Origin: Nitratireductor mangrovi
Lineage (GTDB): Bacteria > Pseudomonadota > Alphaproteobacteria > Rhizobiales > Rhizobiaceae
Length of the DNA: 64,000 nucleotides
Direction: 5' to 3'
Assembly (NCBI RefSeq): GCF_007922615.2
Contig: NZ_CP042301.2
Span: forward strand, 4,791,326 to 4,855,325
Both the position numbers and the translations under genes were made by a program. Numbering within the stretch: the stretch's first letter is position 1; each line of letters opens with the position of its first letter. The notes beneath the pieces are model-generated. The model was not told the DNA's origin and made no database searches. It saw nothing but the letters and a program-made list of their open reading frames with translations. Of the stretch, positions 35,979-44,532 are shown in pieces.

Positions 35979-37382
35979 ATGCGTGACGAGAAGACTGATC
36001 TTCCTGGCGCGGAACTGGCGGCCTTCGCCGCCGGGATTCGCTATAAGGATATACCGGCCGATGTCGTGGCCCGGGCAGTCGATCTCTTCGTCGACTGGGT
36101 GGGCTCCGCGCTTGCCGGCAAGGGCGTGCGCCCGGTCGAGATCCTGTCCGGTTTCGCGACGTCCATGGGACCGGCGCACGGACCGTGCGAGATCCTGATC
36201 GACCGTTCCTCGTCGTCGCCGCTCTTCGCCGCTCTGGTGAACGGGGCCTCCTCGCACGTGGCCGAGCAGGACGACGTCCACAACGGCTCGGTGTTCCATC
36301 CCGCCGCCGTGGTCTTTCCGGCCGCGCTGGCGCTCGCGCAGGCGCACCGAGCATCGGGACGGGAGTTCATCGCGGCTATCGTGGCCGGCTACGAAGTGGG
36401 TATCCGCGTCGGGGAGTTTCTCGGTCGCTCCCATTACAAGATCTTCCATACGACCGGTACGGCCGGGACGATCGCAGCTGCGGCGGCATCGGCGCGATTG
36501 CTGGACCTGACGCCCGAGGGAATGCTCCACGCCTTCGGGTCCGCCGGAACTCAGGCGGCAGGGCTATGGGAATTCCTGCGCGACGGCGCCGACTCCAAGC
36601 CTCTGCACACCGGCAAGGCCGCCGCCAACGGATTAATGGCAGCCTGTCTTGCGAAGGACGGGTTTACCGGCGCGAAGCAGATCCTCGAAGGACGCCAGGG
36701 TGTCGCGGCCGGCATGTCGAGCGATGCCGATCCTGCCAAGCTGACCGACCGGCTGGGCACCCGCTGGGCGCTTGCGGAAACCTCTTTCAAGTTCCACGCC
36801 TCGTGCCGGCATACCCATCCGGCGGCGGACGCGCTGCTGAAGGCAATGCGTGAAAATAGCCTTGCAATGGCCGACATCACCAGCGTAACCGCGCACGTTC
36901 ACCAGGGCGCGATCGACGTGCTCGGCCCGGTGGTCTCGCCTGCAAGCGTCCACCAGGCAAAGTTCTCCATGGGCACGACGCTGGGCCTGATCGCAGCTTT
37001 CGGCCGCGCCGGTATGAACGAGTTCGACCAGGCTTACGCCCGGCAGGACGTGGCGGCTTTCCGCGACTGCGTCCGTATGGAACTCGATGCCGAAATAGAC
37101 GAAGCCTATCCGGCACGCTGGATCGGAAAGGTGATGGTCGAGACGGTCGACGGCCAGCGCTTCGAGGCACGGGTCGACGAACCGAAGGGCGATCCGGGCA
37201 ACACGCTCTCGCGGGACGAGATCGAGACGAAGGTGCGCGGGCTGGCGGCCTTCTCGGGCGCGGTCTCACCACCAGAACTGGATGAGTTGTTGCTGCAGTT
37301 GTGGGCGATCGGCCGGCGGGACGCGATCGGCACGCTTTTGCCGGCTCGCGAGGAGGCCGGCGCAGGCATGGCAATCGCATGA
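35979..37382 (+). CDS. MmgE/PrpD family protein
   Basis: This 467-aa protein belongs to the MmgE/PrpD family, which includes 2-methylcitrate dehydratase and cis-aconitate decarboxylase. Family motifs include LFVDWVGSALAGKGV, NGASSHVAEQDDVHNGSVFH (the DD-x-x-H active-site region), KIFHTTGTAGTIAAAAAS and FKFHASCRHTHPAADAL. GCGGAGGTAAAATC precedes the ATG at 35979. It begins an operon divergent from a LysR gene. In the context of a CoA-based pathway it could dehydrate, decarboxylate or isomerise a branched di- or tricarboxylate; the exact reaction is not readable. Confidence 0.87.
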   Translation: MRDEKTDLPGAELAAFAAGIRYKDIPADVVARAVDLFVDWVGSALAGKGVRPVEILSGFATSMGPAHGPCEILIDRSSSSPLFAALVNGASSHVAEQDDVHNGSVFHPAAVVFPAALALAQAHRASGREFIAAIVAGYEVGIRVGEFLGRSHYKIFHTTGTAGTIAAAAASARLLDLTPEGMLHAFGSAGTQAAGLWEFLRDGADSKPLHTGKAAANGLMAACLAKDGFTGAKQILEGRQGVAAGMSSDADPAKLTDRLGTRWALAETSFKFHASCRHTHPAADALLKAMRENSLAMADITSVTAHVHQGAIDVLGPVVSPASVHQAKFSMGTTLGLIAAFGRAGMNEFDQAYARQDVAAFRDCVRMELDAEIDEAYPARWIGKVMVETVDGQRFEARVDEPKGDPGNTLSRDEIETKVRGLAAFSGAVSPPELDELLLQLWAIGRRDAIGTLLPAREEAGAGMAIA

Positions 37383-37404
37383 TGACAGGAACGGACGGGC
37401 AGAC

Positions 37405-38577
37405 ATGATGGTCAAGGATCTACCACAGGGCGACGAGATCGCGCAGATCAGGCAGAGCGTTCGCAAGCTCTGCGATGGTTTCGCGCCGGACTACTGGCGT
37501 CGGCTCGACCGCGAGAACAAGTATCCCAGCGAGTTCGTGAAGGCGCTTTCCGACGCCGGCTACCTTTCGGTGCTGATTCCGGAAGAATATGGCGGTTCCG
37601 GCCTGCCGCTTTCGGCGGCCGTCGCGATTCTGGAAGAAGTGCAGCGAGCCGGCGCCAACGGGGCGGCCTGCCACGCCCAGATGTACATCATGGGCGCGCT
37701 TCTGCGGCATGGCAGCGACGTGCAAAAGCGGCAGTATCTGCCGCGCATCGCATCAGGCGAGATGCGCCTCCAGGCCTTTGGGGTGACAGAGCCGACCAGC
37801 GGCACGGACACCACCTCCATCAAGACCTTCGCGAGGCGCGAGGGCGACACCTATGTGGTCAACGGCCAGAAGGTCTGGACCTCGCGCGCCGAGCATTCCG
37901 ACCTGATGCTGCTTCTCGCCCGCACTACCGCCAAGGAAGATGCGTCAAAACGCACCGACGGCTTGTCGGTCTTCATCGTCGACATGCGTGAAGCGCTGAA
38001 ATCGGGCATGTCGATCAAGCCGATCCGCACCATGATGAACCATTCCACCACGGAGGTCTTCTTCGACAACGTGCGTGTGCCGGCCGAGAACCTGATCGGC
38101 GAGGAAGGCAAGGGGTTCCGCTACATCCTGTCGGGCATGAACGCCGAGCGCATCCTCATCGCGGCCGAATGCGTCGGCGACGCCAAATGGTTCATCGAGA
38201 AGGCCTCGGCCTATGCCGGCGAGCGCACCGTGTTCGGGCGTCCGATCGGCCAAAACCAGGGCGTGCAGTTCCCGATCGCGCGCGCCTATGCGCAGATGCG
38301 GGCCGCCGAACTGATGGTGCACCAGGCAGCACACCTCTTCGAGAGCGGGCAGGATTGCGGAGAGCAGGCCAACATGGCCAAGATGCTGGCGGCCGAGGCC
38401 TCCTGGGCGGCGGCGGAGGCTTGCGTGCAGACGCACGGCGGCTTCGGCTTCGCGGAAGAATACGACATCGAGCGCAAGTTCCGGGAGACGCGGCTCTACC
38501 AGGTGGCGCCGATCTCCACCAACCTGATCCTGAGCTACCTTTCCGAGCACGTTCTCGGAATGCCGCGCTCCTACTGA
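37405..38577 (+). CDS. Acyl-CoA dehydrogenase
   Basis: This 390-aa flavoprotein has the acyl-CoA dehydrogenase motifs FGVTEPTSGTDTTSIKT for FAD binding, GQKVWTSRAEHSDL, and C-terminal HGGFGFAEEYDIERKFRETR. ATGATG at 37405 lies 22 bp after the preceding stop. It would oxidise the CoA ester made by the neighbouring CoA-transferase, passing electrons to ETF. The catalytic base is probably supplied in the region after residue 350 by analogy with family members. Confidence 0.9.
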   Translation: MMVKDLPQGDEIAQIRQSVRKLCDGFAPDYWRRLDRENKYPSEFVKALSDAGYLSVLIPEEYGGSGLPLSAAVAILEEVQRAGANGAACHAQMYIMGALLRHGSDVQKRQYLPRIASGEMRLQAFGVTEPTSGTDTTSIKTFARREGDTYVVNGQKVWTSRAEHSDLMLLLARTTAKEDASKRTDGLSVFIVDMREALKSGMSIKPIRTMMNHSTTEVFFDNVRVPAENLIGEEGKGFRYILSGMNAERILIAAECVGDAKWFIEKASAYAGERTVFGRPIGQNQGVQFPIARAYAQMRAAELMVHQAAHLFESGQDCGEQANMAKMLAAEASWAAAEACVQTHGGFGFAEEYDIERKFRETRLYQVAPISTNLILSYLSEHVLGMPRSY

Positions 38578-38587
38578 GTCCGACGCG

Positions 38588-39706
38588 ATGCTGCCCCTGG
38601 ATGGACTTCTGGTCGTCGCCATAGAGCAGGCGGTCGCCGCTCCCACCTGTACGCTCAGGCTCGCCGATGCCGGCGCGCGGGTGATCAAGATCGAGAAGCC
38701 CGAGGGCGAGACGGCCCGGCACTACGACAAGGCGGTGCGCGGCACGAGCGCCTATTTCGCCTGGCTCAACCGCGGCAAGGAGAGCGCGGTCCTCGACATC
38801 AAGGACGCGGCGGACCGGGCGCTTGTCGAGCGCATGGTGGCGAAGGCCGACGTCTTCATCCAGAACCTCGCGCCGGGGGCAGCGCACCGTCTCGGGCTCG
38901 GCGCGGCCGCCGTGGTGGCGCGCCATCCGCGGCTGATCGCTGTCGACATCGTCGGCTACCGGCAGGACAGCGCGGCGCGCGACATGCGCGCCTACGACAT
39001 GCTGATCCAGGCCGAGAGCGGCGTGTGCTCGGTCACCGGCACGCCCGACACGCCGGTGAAGGTCGGCGTCTCCATCGCCGACGTGATGACGGGGATGAAC
39101 GCACATGCCGCCGTGCTGGAGGCGCTCGTCGAGCGCTCGATCACCGGGAAGGGCAAGGCGATCGAGGTCGCCATGTTCGACACCATGGCCGACATGATGA
39201 GCGTGCCGCTGCTCCACCACGACTATGGGGGCAAGGCGACGCCGCGCACCGGTCTGGAGCACGCCGCGATCTATCCCTATTGCGCCGTGACCTGTTCCGA
39301 CGGCGAGATCGTCATCGTGGTGCAGAACCCCGGCGAGTGGCGTCGCCTGTGCACGGGCGTGCTGGAACGGCCGGATTTGATCGACGACCCGCTCTACCGC
39401 GACAATCCGCGCCGGGTGGAGAACCGGCAGGCGCTCGGCGTCATCATGGCCGGCATCTTCGGCGCCATGAGCCGCGCCGAGGCGGTCGCGAAGCTGGAGG
39501 CGAACAAGCTCGCCTGGTCGAACGTGTCGACCGTCGAGAATCTCTCCGGCCACGCCGCGCTGCGGCGCCTGAGGGTCGAGACGCCCGGCGGCCCTTTCGA
39601 CGGCGTCGCCTCTCCCGTCCGGCGCGAGATCAAGGGCGGCCCGGTCCCGGCGCTCGGCGCCCACACCGAGGCGCTGCGGAAGGAATTCGCGGAGACGGCA
39701 GGATGA
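38588..39706 (+). CDS. CaiB/BaiF family III CoA-transferase
   Basis: This 372-aa type III CoA-transferase has VAIEQAVAAPTCTLRLADAG at the N-terminus, IKIEKPEGE, and the catalytic aspartate in MRAYDMLIQAESG. The family moves CoA between carboxylates such as carnitine, mesaconate or itaconate. It lies 10 bp after the acyl-CoA dehydrogenase gene and overlaps by 4 bp the start of a truncated hydratase gene. That order (dehydrogenase, CaiB, FAS1-type hydratase) is common in branched dicarboxylate pathways. Confidence 0.88.
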   Translation: MLPLDGLLVVAIEQAVAAPTCTLRLADAGARVIKIEKPEGETARHYDKAVRGTSAYFAWLNRGKESAVLDIKDAADRALVERMVAKADVFIQNLAPGAAHRLGLGAAAVVARHPRLIAVDIVGYRQDSAARDMRAYDMLIQAESGVCSVTGTPDTPVKVGVSIADVMTGMNAHAAVLEALVERSITGKGKAIEVAMFDTMADMMSVPLLHHDYGGKATPRTGLEHAAIYPYCAVTCSDGEIVIVVQNPGEWRRLCTGVLERPDLIDDPLYRDNPRRVENRQALGVIMAGIFGAMSRAEAVAKLEANKLAWSNVSTVENLSGHAALRRLRVETPGGPFDGVASPVRREIKGGPVPALGAHTEALRKEFAETAG

Positions 39707-39816
39707 GCGGCGTCGACATCGAACATCTGCGCCGGTGGATCGGGCGCGAGTCCACATACCAGTACCAGGCAGGCAGGACCCGTGATCACGGAATTGTGAC
39801 CCCTAAGCTCGCGTAG
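39703..39816 (+). pseudogene. 5' fragment of a FAS1/MaoC-type acyl-CoA hydratase gene
   Basis: The ATG at 39703 overlaps the CoA-transferase stop. The first residues (VDIEHLRRWIGRES) match the start of the itaconyl-CoA / mesaconyl-C4-CoA hydratase family (LRxWIGR motif). After about residue 17 the match is lost and a stop comes at codon 38, against a usual family length near 280-350 aa. So the gene is cut at about 39750-39775, where the mobile region begins. No downstream remainder was found in the window. Confidence 0.65.
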
Positions 39817-39850
39817 CTCTCGAAGCCGGATTCCGGTCAAAGGCCTTTCA

Positions 39851-39870
39851 AAGGGTCTTCAAAGACCCTT
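39851..39870. other. 20-bp perfect palindrome at the mobile-region edge
   Basis: AAGGGTCTT and AAGACCCTT are perfect complements around CA. It lies about 90 bp inside the left edge of the mobile region, in a stretch of TTCAAA-rich repeats. It could be a terminator stem (no T-tract), or part of an attachment region. From 39817 to 40013 no gene is seen. Confidence 0.4.
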
Positions 39871-40013
39871 CACAGGATTGGCCTTCGAGAAGCGCTTGGA
39901 ACCGCTGATTTACGGCACCTTGATGATAGCTTTGGGGCCTTGCGCCTTGCACCCATGTTCTCTCATTGTTCTGCAGCGGCAACTCTTCGTACGCCGCAGG
40001 ACAAGGAGAGACC

Positions 40014-41390
40014 ATGGATCTTCAGCATCCGAAGATAGAGATGTTGCCGGTGCGGGCGCTACGCCCCTATGCCGGCAACGCCCGCACCCATTCGAAGATG
40101 CAGATCGGCCAGATCGCTGACAGTATCCGACGCTTCGGCTTCACCAATCCCGTCCTGGTCAGTGACGAGAACGAGATCGTCGCCGGTCATGGACGGGTCC
40201 TTGCAGCCAGGCAACTCGGTATGGCGGATGTACCGGTGTTGCGGCTGTCGCATCTGTCGGCGGAAGAGCGACGAGCCTACGTGCTGGCCGACAACAAGCT
40301 GGCTCTCAATGCGGGCTGGGATCAGGAACTCCTGGCACTTGAGCTGCAGGCACTGATCGACCTTGAGTTCGATGTCACCATCACCGGATTCTCGCTGGCC
40401 GAGATCGACCTGACGCTCGATCACGCGCGGGAGGCCTCTGCGGCTTCCCCTGACGGCGCCGATATGGTTCCGCCCTTGCCGGTGCAAGCGGCCACCAAAA
40501 CCGGTGATCTGTGGCAGCTCGGGCGCCATCGGCTTTTATGTGGCGATGCTCGGGCGTCTGCGGACGTCGGGCGTCTGGTGGGGGCAGGGCGGGTCGACCT
40601 GATCTTCACCGATCCGCCCTACAACGTGCCGATCCAGGGTCACGTCGGCGGGCTTGGCCGTACGCGTCATCGCGAGTTCGCCTTTGCCTCGGGTGAGATG
40701 AGCGAGGCGGAGTTCACCGAGTTCCTGCGATCCACGCTCGGCAATGCCGCTTCCGTCGCGAAGGACGGTGCGATTGCCTTCGTCTGCATGGACTGGCGTC
40801 ACATGCGCGAGTTGGCGGCGGCGGCGGATGGCTTGTTCTCGGAGCTGAAGAATCTGTGCGTCTGGAACAAGACCAATGGCGGCATGGGCAGCTTCTACCG
40901 CTCCAAGCATGAGCTGGTCTTCGTTTACAAGATTGGCACGGCGCCACACACCAATGCCTTCGGCCTTGGCGAGACCGGTCGCTATCGCACCAATGTTTGG
41001 GACTATGCCGGTATCAGCAGTCTCGGCGCCAGCCGGGCTGACGAGCTCGCCATGCATCCGACCGTCAAGCCGGTCGCCATGATTGCCGATGCGATCCGCG
41101 ACTGTTCGAAGCGAGGCGAGGTCGTGCTCGATGTGTTCGGCGGATCCGGCTCGACGCTGATTGCGGCCGAGAGCTGCGGGCGTGAGGCTCGCCTCATCGA
41201 GTTCGACGCCATCTACTGCGACACGATCGTCAGCCGCTGGCAGACCTACACCGGCAAGCGGGCAACGCTTGTCGGCGACGGGCGCTGCTTCGAGGAGATC
41301 GCAGCCGAGCGGCTGGGACAGGCTGACCAGAATAGTGCGTCAACCAAGCCGGTGCGCGCTAGTGGCCTCCGCCGAGGGCGCCACGCATGA
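40014..41390 (+). CDS. Orphan ParB-domain / beta-class adenine DNA methyltransferase, copy 1
   Basis: This 458-aa protein joins an N-terminal ParB/sulfiredoxin-like nuclease domain (LRPYAGNARTHSKMQIGQI, VAGHGRVLAARQLGM) to a DNA methyltransferase. Motif IV, TDPPYNVPIQG, comes before motif I, FGGSGSTLIAAE, the order of the CcrM-like beta class. No cognate restriction gene is adjacent. GGACAAGGAGAGACC precedes the ATG at 40014. It overlaps the DUF5681 gene by 4 bp. A near-identical copy is at 47393-48769. Such ParB-MTase fusions are typical of phage-like and integrative elements. Confidence 0.9.
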   Translation: MDLQHPKIEMLPVRALRPYAGNARTHSKMQIGQIADSIRRFGFTNPVLVSDENEIVAGHGRVLAARQLGMADVPVLRLSHLSAEERRAYVLADNKLALNAGWDQELLALELQALIDLEFDVTITGFSLAEIDLTLDHAREASAASPDGADMVPPLPVQAATKTGDLWQLGRHRLLCGDARASADVGRLVGAGRVDLIFTDPPYNVPIQGHVGGLGRTRHREFAFASGEMSEAEFTEFLRSTLGNAASVAKDGAIAFVCMDWRHMRELAAAADGLFSELKNLCVWNKTNGGMGSFYRSKHELVFVYKIGTAPHTNAFGLGETGRYRTNVWDYAGISSLGASRADELAMHPTVKPVAMIADAIRDCSKRGEVVLDVFGGSGSTLIAAESCGREARLIEFDAIYCDTIVSRWQTYTGKRATLVGDGRCFEEIAAERLGQADQNSASTKPVRASGLRRGRHA

Positions 41391-42406
41391 GCGACGATGG
41401 AGAAAAGTCCAGTCAAGAGCCGAAGCCCATTGCCGACAAGGCCGTCGCCAGAGCGAAGGAGCAGATCATCGGGGGCGTTGGCTACAGGAACCCACCGAAG
41501 GCAACACGCTTCCAGAGGGGGCAGTCAGGCAATCCCGGCGGGCGGCCCCGTGCACCCAAGGCCGAAGGCCTGACGCTCGAAGATCAGCCGCTCTTGCAGG
41601 CCGTGCACGATCAGGCTGCCAAACCGATCAGAATGAGGGAAGGGGATACCGTCCTGGAAGTCCCCACGCGAGAAGCCGTTACCCGCTCGGTGATGGTGGC
41701 TGCGCTCAAGGGCAATGCTCGCTCACAGGGCCTTGCACTCGACCTGATCCGGTCTGCCGACATCCAGCGGGCGCGCGACAGGTCGAAACGGCAGGCCTTC
41801 GCACATGAGTTCAAACGCGTGCAGACGAGACGGTTCGAACGAGCAGTCGAGGCCGGCGAGGAGACGAGACGGATCCTTCCGCATCCCGACGATATCGTCA
41901 TCGACGACGACTACGGCTACCATTTTGCAGGCCCTGTCGACGAAGCCGAGCTGTGCAAGGTCGAACAGATAGTCCGCTACCGTGACGCACTGATCATGCA
42001 GGACGTGCTGGACGAGCGGCTGGCGGCGCGCCAGGCAAGCCAAACCGAGCAACCGGACAGGTCCGAGCAATCAGGCGCCTTGCTCTTTGCCAGTGTTCTC
42101 GACTCGACCTTGCCGTCACGCTTCCGTCTTGATGACACCACCATCATCCTTCGGCAGTTGCGCTACGAAGCGGTCAATCTGCGACAGCTTCTCAAGGACA
42201 CCTATCGCGCCTGGAAGGCAGCCGGCGCCTCGGCCAAGCGTGGCGCACGGTTCGCCGACCTGCAGTCAGCGCACAAACTGCTAACGAACGTATTCGACTT
42301 CGTGCAGGCAGTTCGCGAAGGCCGCATTGATGTCGATGCAATTGCCCGCGGTGAGTTTGACGAGACGCCGCGTCCATTCATTCGAGGCAACGGCTCGGTG
42401 GCGTAG
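41387..42406 (+). CDS. DUF5681 domain protein, copy 1
   Basis: This 339-aa protein has the DUF5681 signature near its N-terminus: GYRNPPKATRFQRGQSGNPGGRP split around residues 30-52. The rest is helical and charged with no enzyme motif I recognise. DUF5681 proteins are often found next to phage or element methylases and terminase genes. It is coupled (ATGA) to the methyltransferase gene. Copy 2 at 48766-49785 differs at nine positions by my count. Confidence 0.88.
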   Translation: MSDDGEKSSQEPKPIADKAVARAKEQIIGGVGYRNPPKATRFQRGQSGNPGGRPRAPKAEGLTLEDQPLLQAVHDQAAKPIRMREGDTVLEVPTREAVTRSVMVAALKGNARSQGLALDLIRSADIQRARDRSKRQAFAHEFKRVQTRRFERAVEAGEETRRILPHPDDIVIDDDYGYHFAGPVDEAELCKVEQIVRYRDALIMQDVLDERLAARQASQTEQPDRSEQSGALLFASVLDSTLPSRFRLDDTTIILRQLRYEAVNLRQLLKDTYRAWKAAGASAKRGARFADLQSAHKLLTNVFDFVQAVREGRIDVDAIARGEFDETPRPFIRGNGSVA

Positions 42407-42708
42407 AACCGTGAAACTAGAAGGGCAGAAACGGGGCCGATTGCGGACTGTCCGGTTCCGGCCGAAGAGTTGGGTAAGCTGACAATCCGCAGCCGACCCA
42501 ATTGCGGTCATTCCGCCTGATCTGGCGCGACCTTGAAACCCGTCATTCGAAGGTGCCTGGCCTTCGGCTTGACCGGGGCCAGATGTACGTCCGCTTTGGC
42601 AACAGAAATGTGATGGGCTGCCATTCTGCTCCAGTACAATGATTGAATTTTCTTTCGGGATGGGAAACACCTGTTAATATTCGGCCCATTGCAAAGGGGC
42701 GGGGGCAT
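42407..42708. other. Intergenic after DUF5681 copy 1
   Basis: No gene is seen. For about 50 bp after the stop the sequence still resembles the corresponding region after copy 2 (AGAAGGGCAGAAACGGGGCC is shared). GCGGACTGTCCGG at about 42445 recurs near 43273 and, slightly changed, near 49822. Confidence 0.5.
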
Positions 42709-42984
42709 ATGCAGGTCACAAACTGCGGCCGTGGCGTTCATACGCGTGAGGTCAAGGGACTTGAGCGGCTCAAAAAGGAGCTGCCGCCAAGCTGGTATGC
42801 GTTCACAAATCTCGATCTGACACTCGGGCTTGGAAAATCGCGTGAAATCGACGTAATCATTGTCTCAGATCACCGGATCTTCTTTGTCGACATCAAGGAC
42901 TGGAACGGCAAGATCGAGAACAGGGACGGCCGCTGGTGGAACGCTCCGTCCTGGCAGCGTCGAAGCGTTATGCGCGTCAGCTGA
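42709..42984 (+). pseudogene. Truncated NERD-domain (nuclease-related) gene
   Basis: The first 75 residues match a NERD domain: LPPSWYAFTNLDLTLGLGK, then REIDVIIVSDHRIFFVDIKD with the acidic catalytic pair and Lys, and WNGKIENRDGRWW. The frame then changes character and stops at codon 92. Intact NERD proteins usually carry kinase or helicase parts behind this domain. The break at about 42940-42980 lies just before a short sequence that recurs after the recombinase gene. It was probably a nuclease/defence cargo gene, now broken. Confidence 0.7.
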
Positions 42985-43501
42985 CACTTAGCTGCGAGAC
43001 GCTCATCCATGACAGCAAGGCCTAGCTTACGCCCCCGTGTTCGATTGCAGTTTTCCGTGCCAGGTGTGAGGTGAGTTGGCATTGCACCGACCGTTCTATC
43101 GGCATGAACTCTAGCCAAAGCTGAAGGTCCGGCCCCGGGATCTTCCGTTTGGCAGGACAGATCGGATGGCGTGTTTCTGGGGGGCGGCGACAGCACTCCG
43201 AACGACGAGTCGCAAGCCGCCGTTGAATTCAGCCCCTTATTCAACGGCCGCTATTCGATCCTCGACGCCCGAAAGCGGACTGTCCGGGGACGGCCCCCGT
43301 TGCCGCCATTCCGGTGTCTAAGTCGAAGCTGCGTCTTTCCGCCGGTTCCTCGCAGGTTCTGCTCGACTTCGTTTTCACAGCAAGCATTGGTTGGTGCGCC
43401 GGTCGAGGTATTCGCCGGCTGAGTTTTCGCCTGGCGGTTTGCCGGGCTTGTCGTGGTAGCGGCGCCGGATGTCCCGGCGTCCGAGGGCAAAGGAGCCGAC
43501 C
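42985..43501. other. Intergenic before recombinase trio
   Basis: No gene is supported. GACACTTAGCT at about 42983 resembles CACACTTAGCT at about 46270, just after the recombinase gene. Further on, GATTGCAGTTTTCC near 43045 resembles GTTGCAGCTTCCC near 46315. These may be the edges of an inserted unit. CGGACTGTCCGG is at about 43275. Confidence 0.4.
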
Positions 43502-43996
43502 ATGACAGGCGAGACGAAGACCGCGACCGATCCCGCAATCGACGGCGTTCAAGCGACACCCCGCAAGACAAGGAAGCCTGAAGCAGATACCTCTATCGGC
43601 AGCGCGATGAGCTATCCGCCGCAGCTGCGGCTTGTCGAGCCGGAGGTGTCCGGGCCGAAGCCAGGTTCGGAAGCGACGCAAGCAAAGCCGCGTGCCGCGC
43701 GCCCTCGAAAGAAGCCCGCGCGATCCGGTGCCAGCGGATCGGACAGTCCGGTCGTCGTGGCGGGCAAGAAGCAGGCGGCCAAGGTCACAAAGACGGAGAC
43801 CGCGTTGAAAGTCCTCCGCCGCAAGCGCGGCGCGAGCATCGCGGACATTCAGGAGCTGACCGGCTGGCAGGCGCACTCGGTCCGAGGCTTCCTGTCCGCA
43901 ACGGTGAAGAAGAAGCTCGGTCTTCAGATCGTCAGCGACGTCGGCAAGGACGGGGTCAGGCGCTATCGCATCGATGACGCAGGACGGGCCGGTTGA
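43502..43996 (+). CDS. DUF3489 domain protein
   Basis: This 164-aa protein has a disordered Lys/Arg/Pro-rich N-terminus and a C-terminal DUF3489 winged-helix-like domain: KTETALKVLRRKRGASIADI, then LTGWQAHSVRGFLSATVKKK and a GVRRYRID end. AAAGGAG precedes the ATG. It is first of three coupled genes (DUF3489, DUF2924, serine recombinase), a recurrent trio in alphaproteobacterial mobile elements. It probably binds DNA and assists recombination, which is inference. Confidence 0.87.
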   Translation: MTGETKTATDPAIDGVQATPRKTRKPEADTSIGSAMSYPPQLRLVEPEVSGPKPGSEATQAKPRAARPRKKPARSGASGSDSPVVVAGKKQAAKVTKTETALKVLRRKRGASIADIQELTGWQAHSVRGFLSATVKKKLGLQIVSDVGKDGVRRYRIDDAGRAG

Positions 43997-43998
43997 TC

Positions 43999-44532
43999 AT
44001 GCTTCCGGAAGAGACGCTGGAACGTGAGGTCGCCGCCATCGGCGCCCTCACGCGCGCGGAACTGACCGCCCGGTGGCAGAAGGCCTATGGCTGCCTGCCA
44101 CCGAAGGGCATGAACCGTAGTCTGCTCGAACGCGCCGCTGCCTGGCATGTGCAGGCCGGTCGGCTGGGAGGGTTGTCTTCTGCGGCGCAGGCAACGCTGC
44201 GCGCAGGACAGAGGGGAGGGCGCCAGGGGCTGCGCGATCGCTCGCAGCAAGCGGATGCGTCGGCTCAGGACCGTGGCCGGGGTCATGGCGTTGGCTCTGC
44301 TGCCGGGGGCGCACCGGACCCGGAGGGTCACCGGCCATCAGCACAGGCTCGCGTAACTCCGCCGCCCGCCGTGGGCACCCGGCTGATGCGGGAGTGGAAC
44401 GGACGCATGCATGTGGTCGACGTCACCGAGCAGGGCATCCTGTTCGACGGAAAGATCTATCGGTCCTTGAGTTCCGTCGCCAAGCGCATCACCGGCGCGC
44501 ACTGGTCCGGACCGAGGTTCTTCGGGCTATGA
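43999..44532 (+). CDS. DUF2924 domain protein
   Basis: This 177-aa protein has the DUF2924 pattern: EREVAAIGALTRAELTARWQ near the N-terminus, a Gly/Gln-rich middle, and the C-terminal TRLMREWNGRMHVVDV... with SLSSVAKRITGAHWSGPRFF. It sits between DUF3489 and recombinase genes, overlapping the latter by 4 bp. An earlier TTG at 43993 overlaps the previous stop and is possible. Function unknown; always linked to this recombinase type. Confidence 0.87.
   Translation: MLPEETLEREVAAIGALTRAELTARWQKAYGCLPPKGMNRSLLERAAAWHVQAGRLGGLSSAAQATLRAGQRGGRQGLRDRSQQADASAQDRGRGHGVGSAAGGAPDPEGHRPSAQARVTPPPAVGTRLMREWNGRMHVVDVTEQGILFDGKIYRSLSSVAKRITGAHWSGPRFFGL

Noticed and set aside
39700..40000. tRNA gene as integration target at the left edge
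   Set aside because: I found no cloverleaf or T-loop sequence there; the junction is inside a hydratase gene.
40014..41390. Restriction-modification system
   Set aside because: Neither methyltransferase copy has an adjacent endonuclease; the GIY-YIG gene is 3.8 kb from copy 2 and is paired with the ATPase, so a classical R-M pair is not supported.
42870..43244. Minus-strand 124-codon frame opposite the NERD fragment
   Set aside because: No domain or ribosome site, and it runs across the break between NERD fragment and intergenic DNA.
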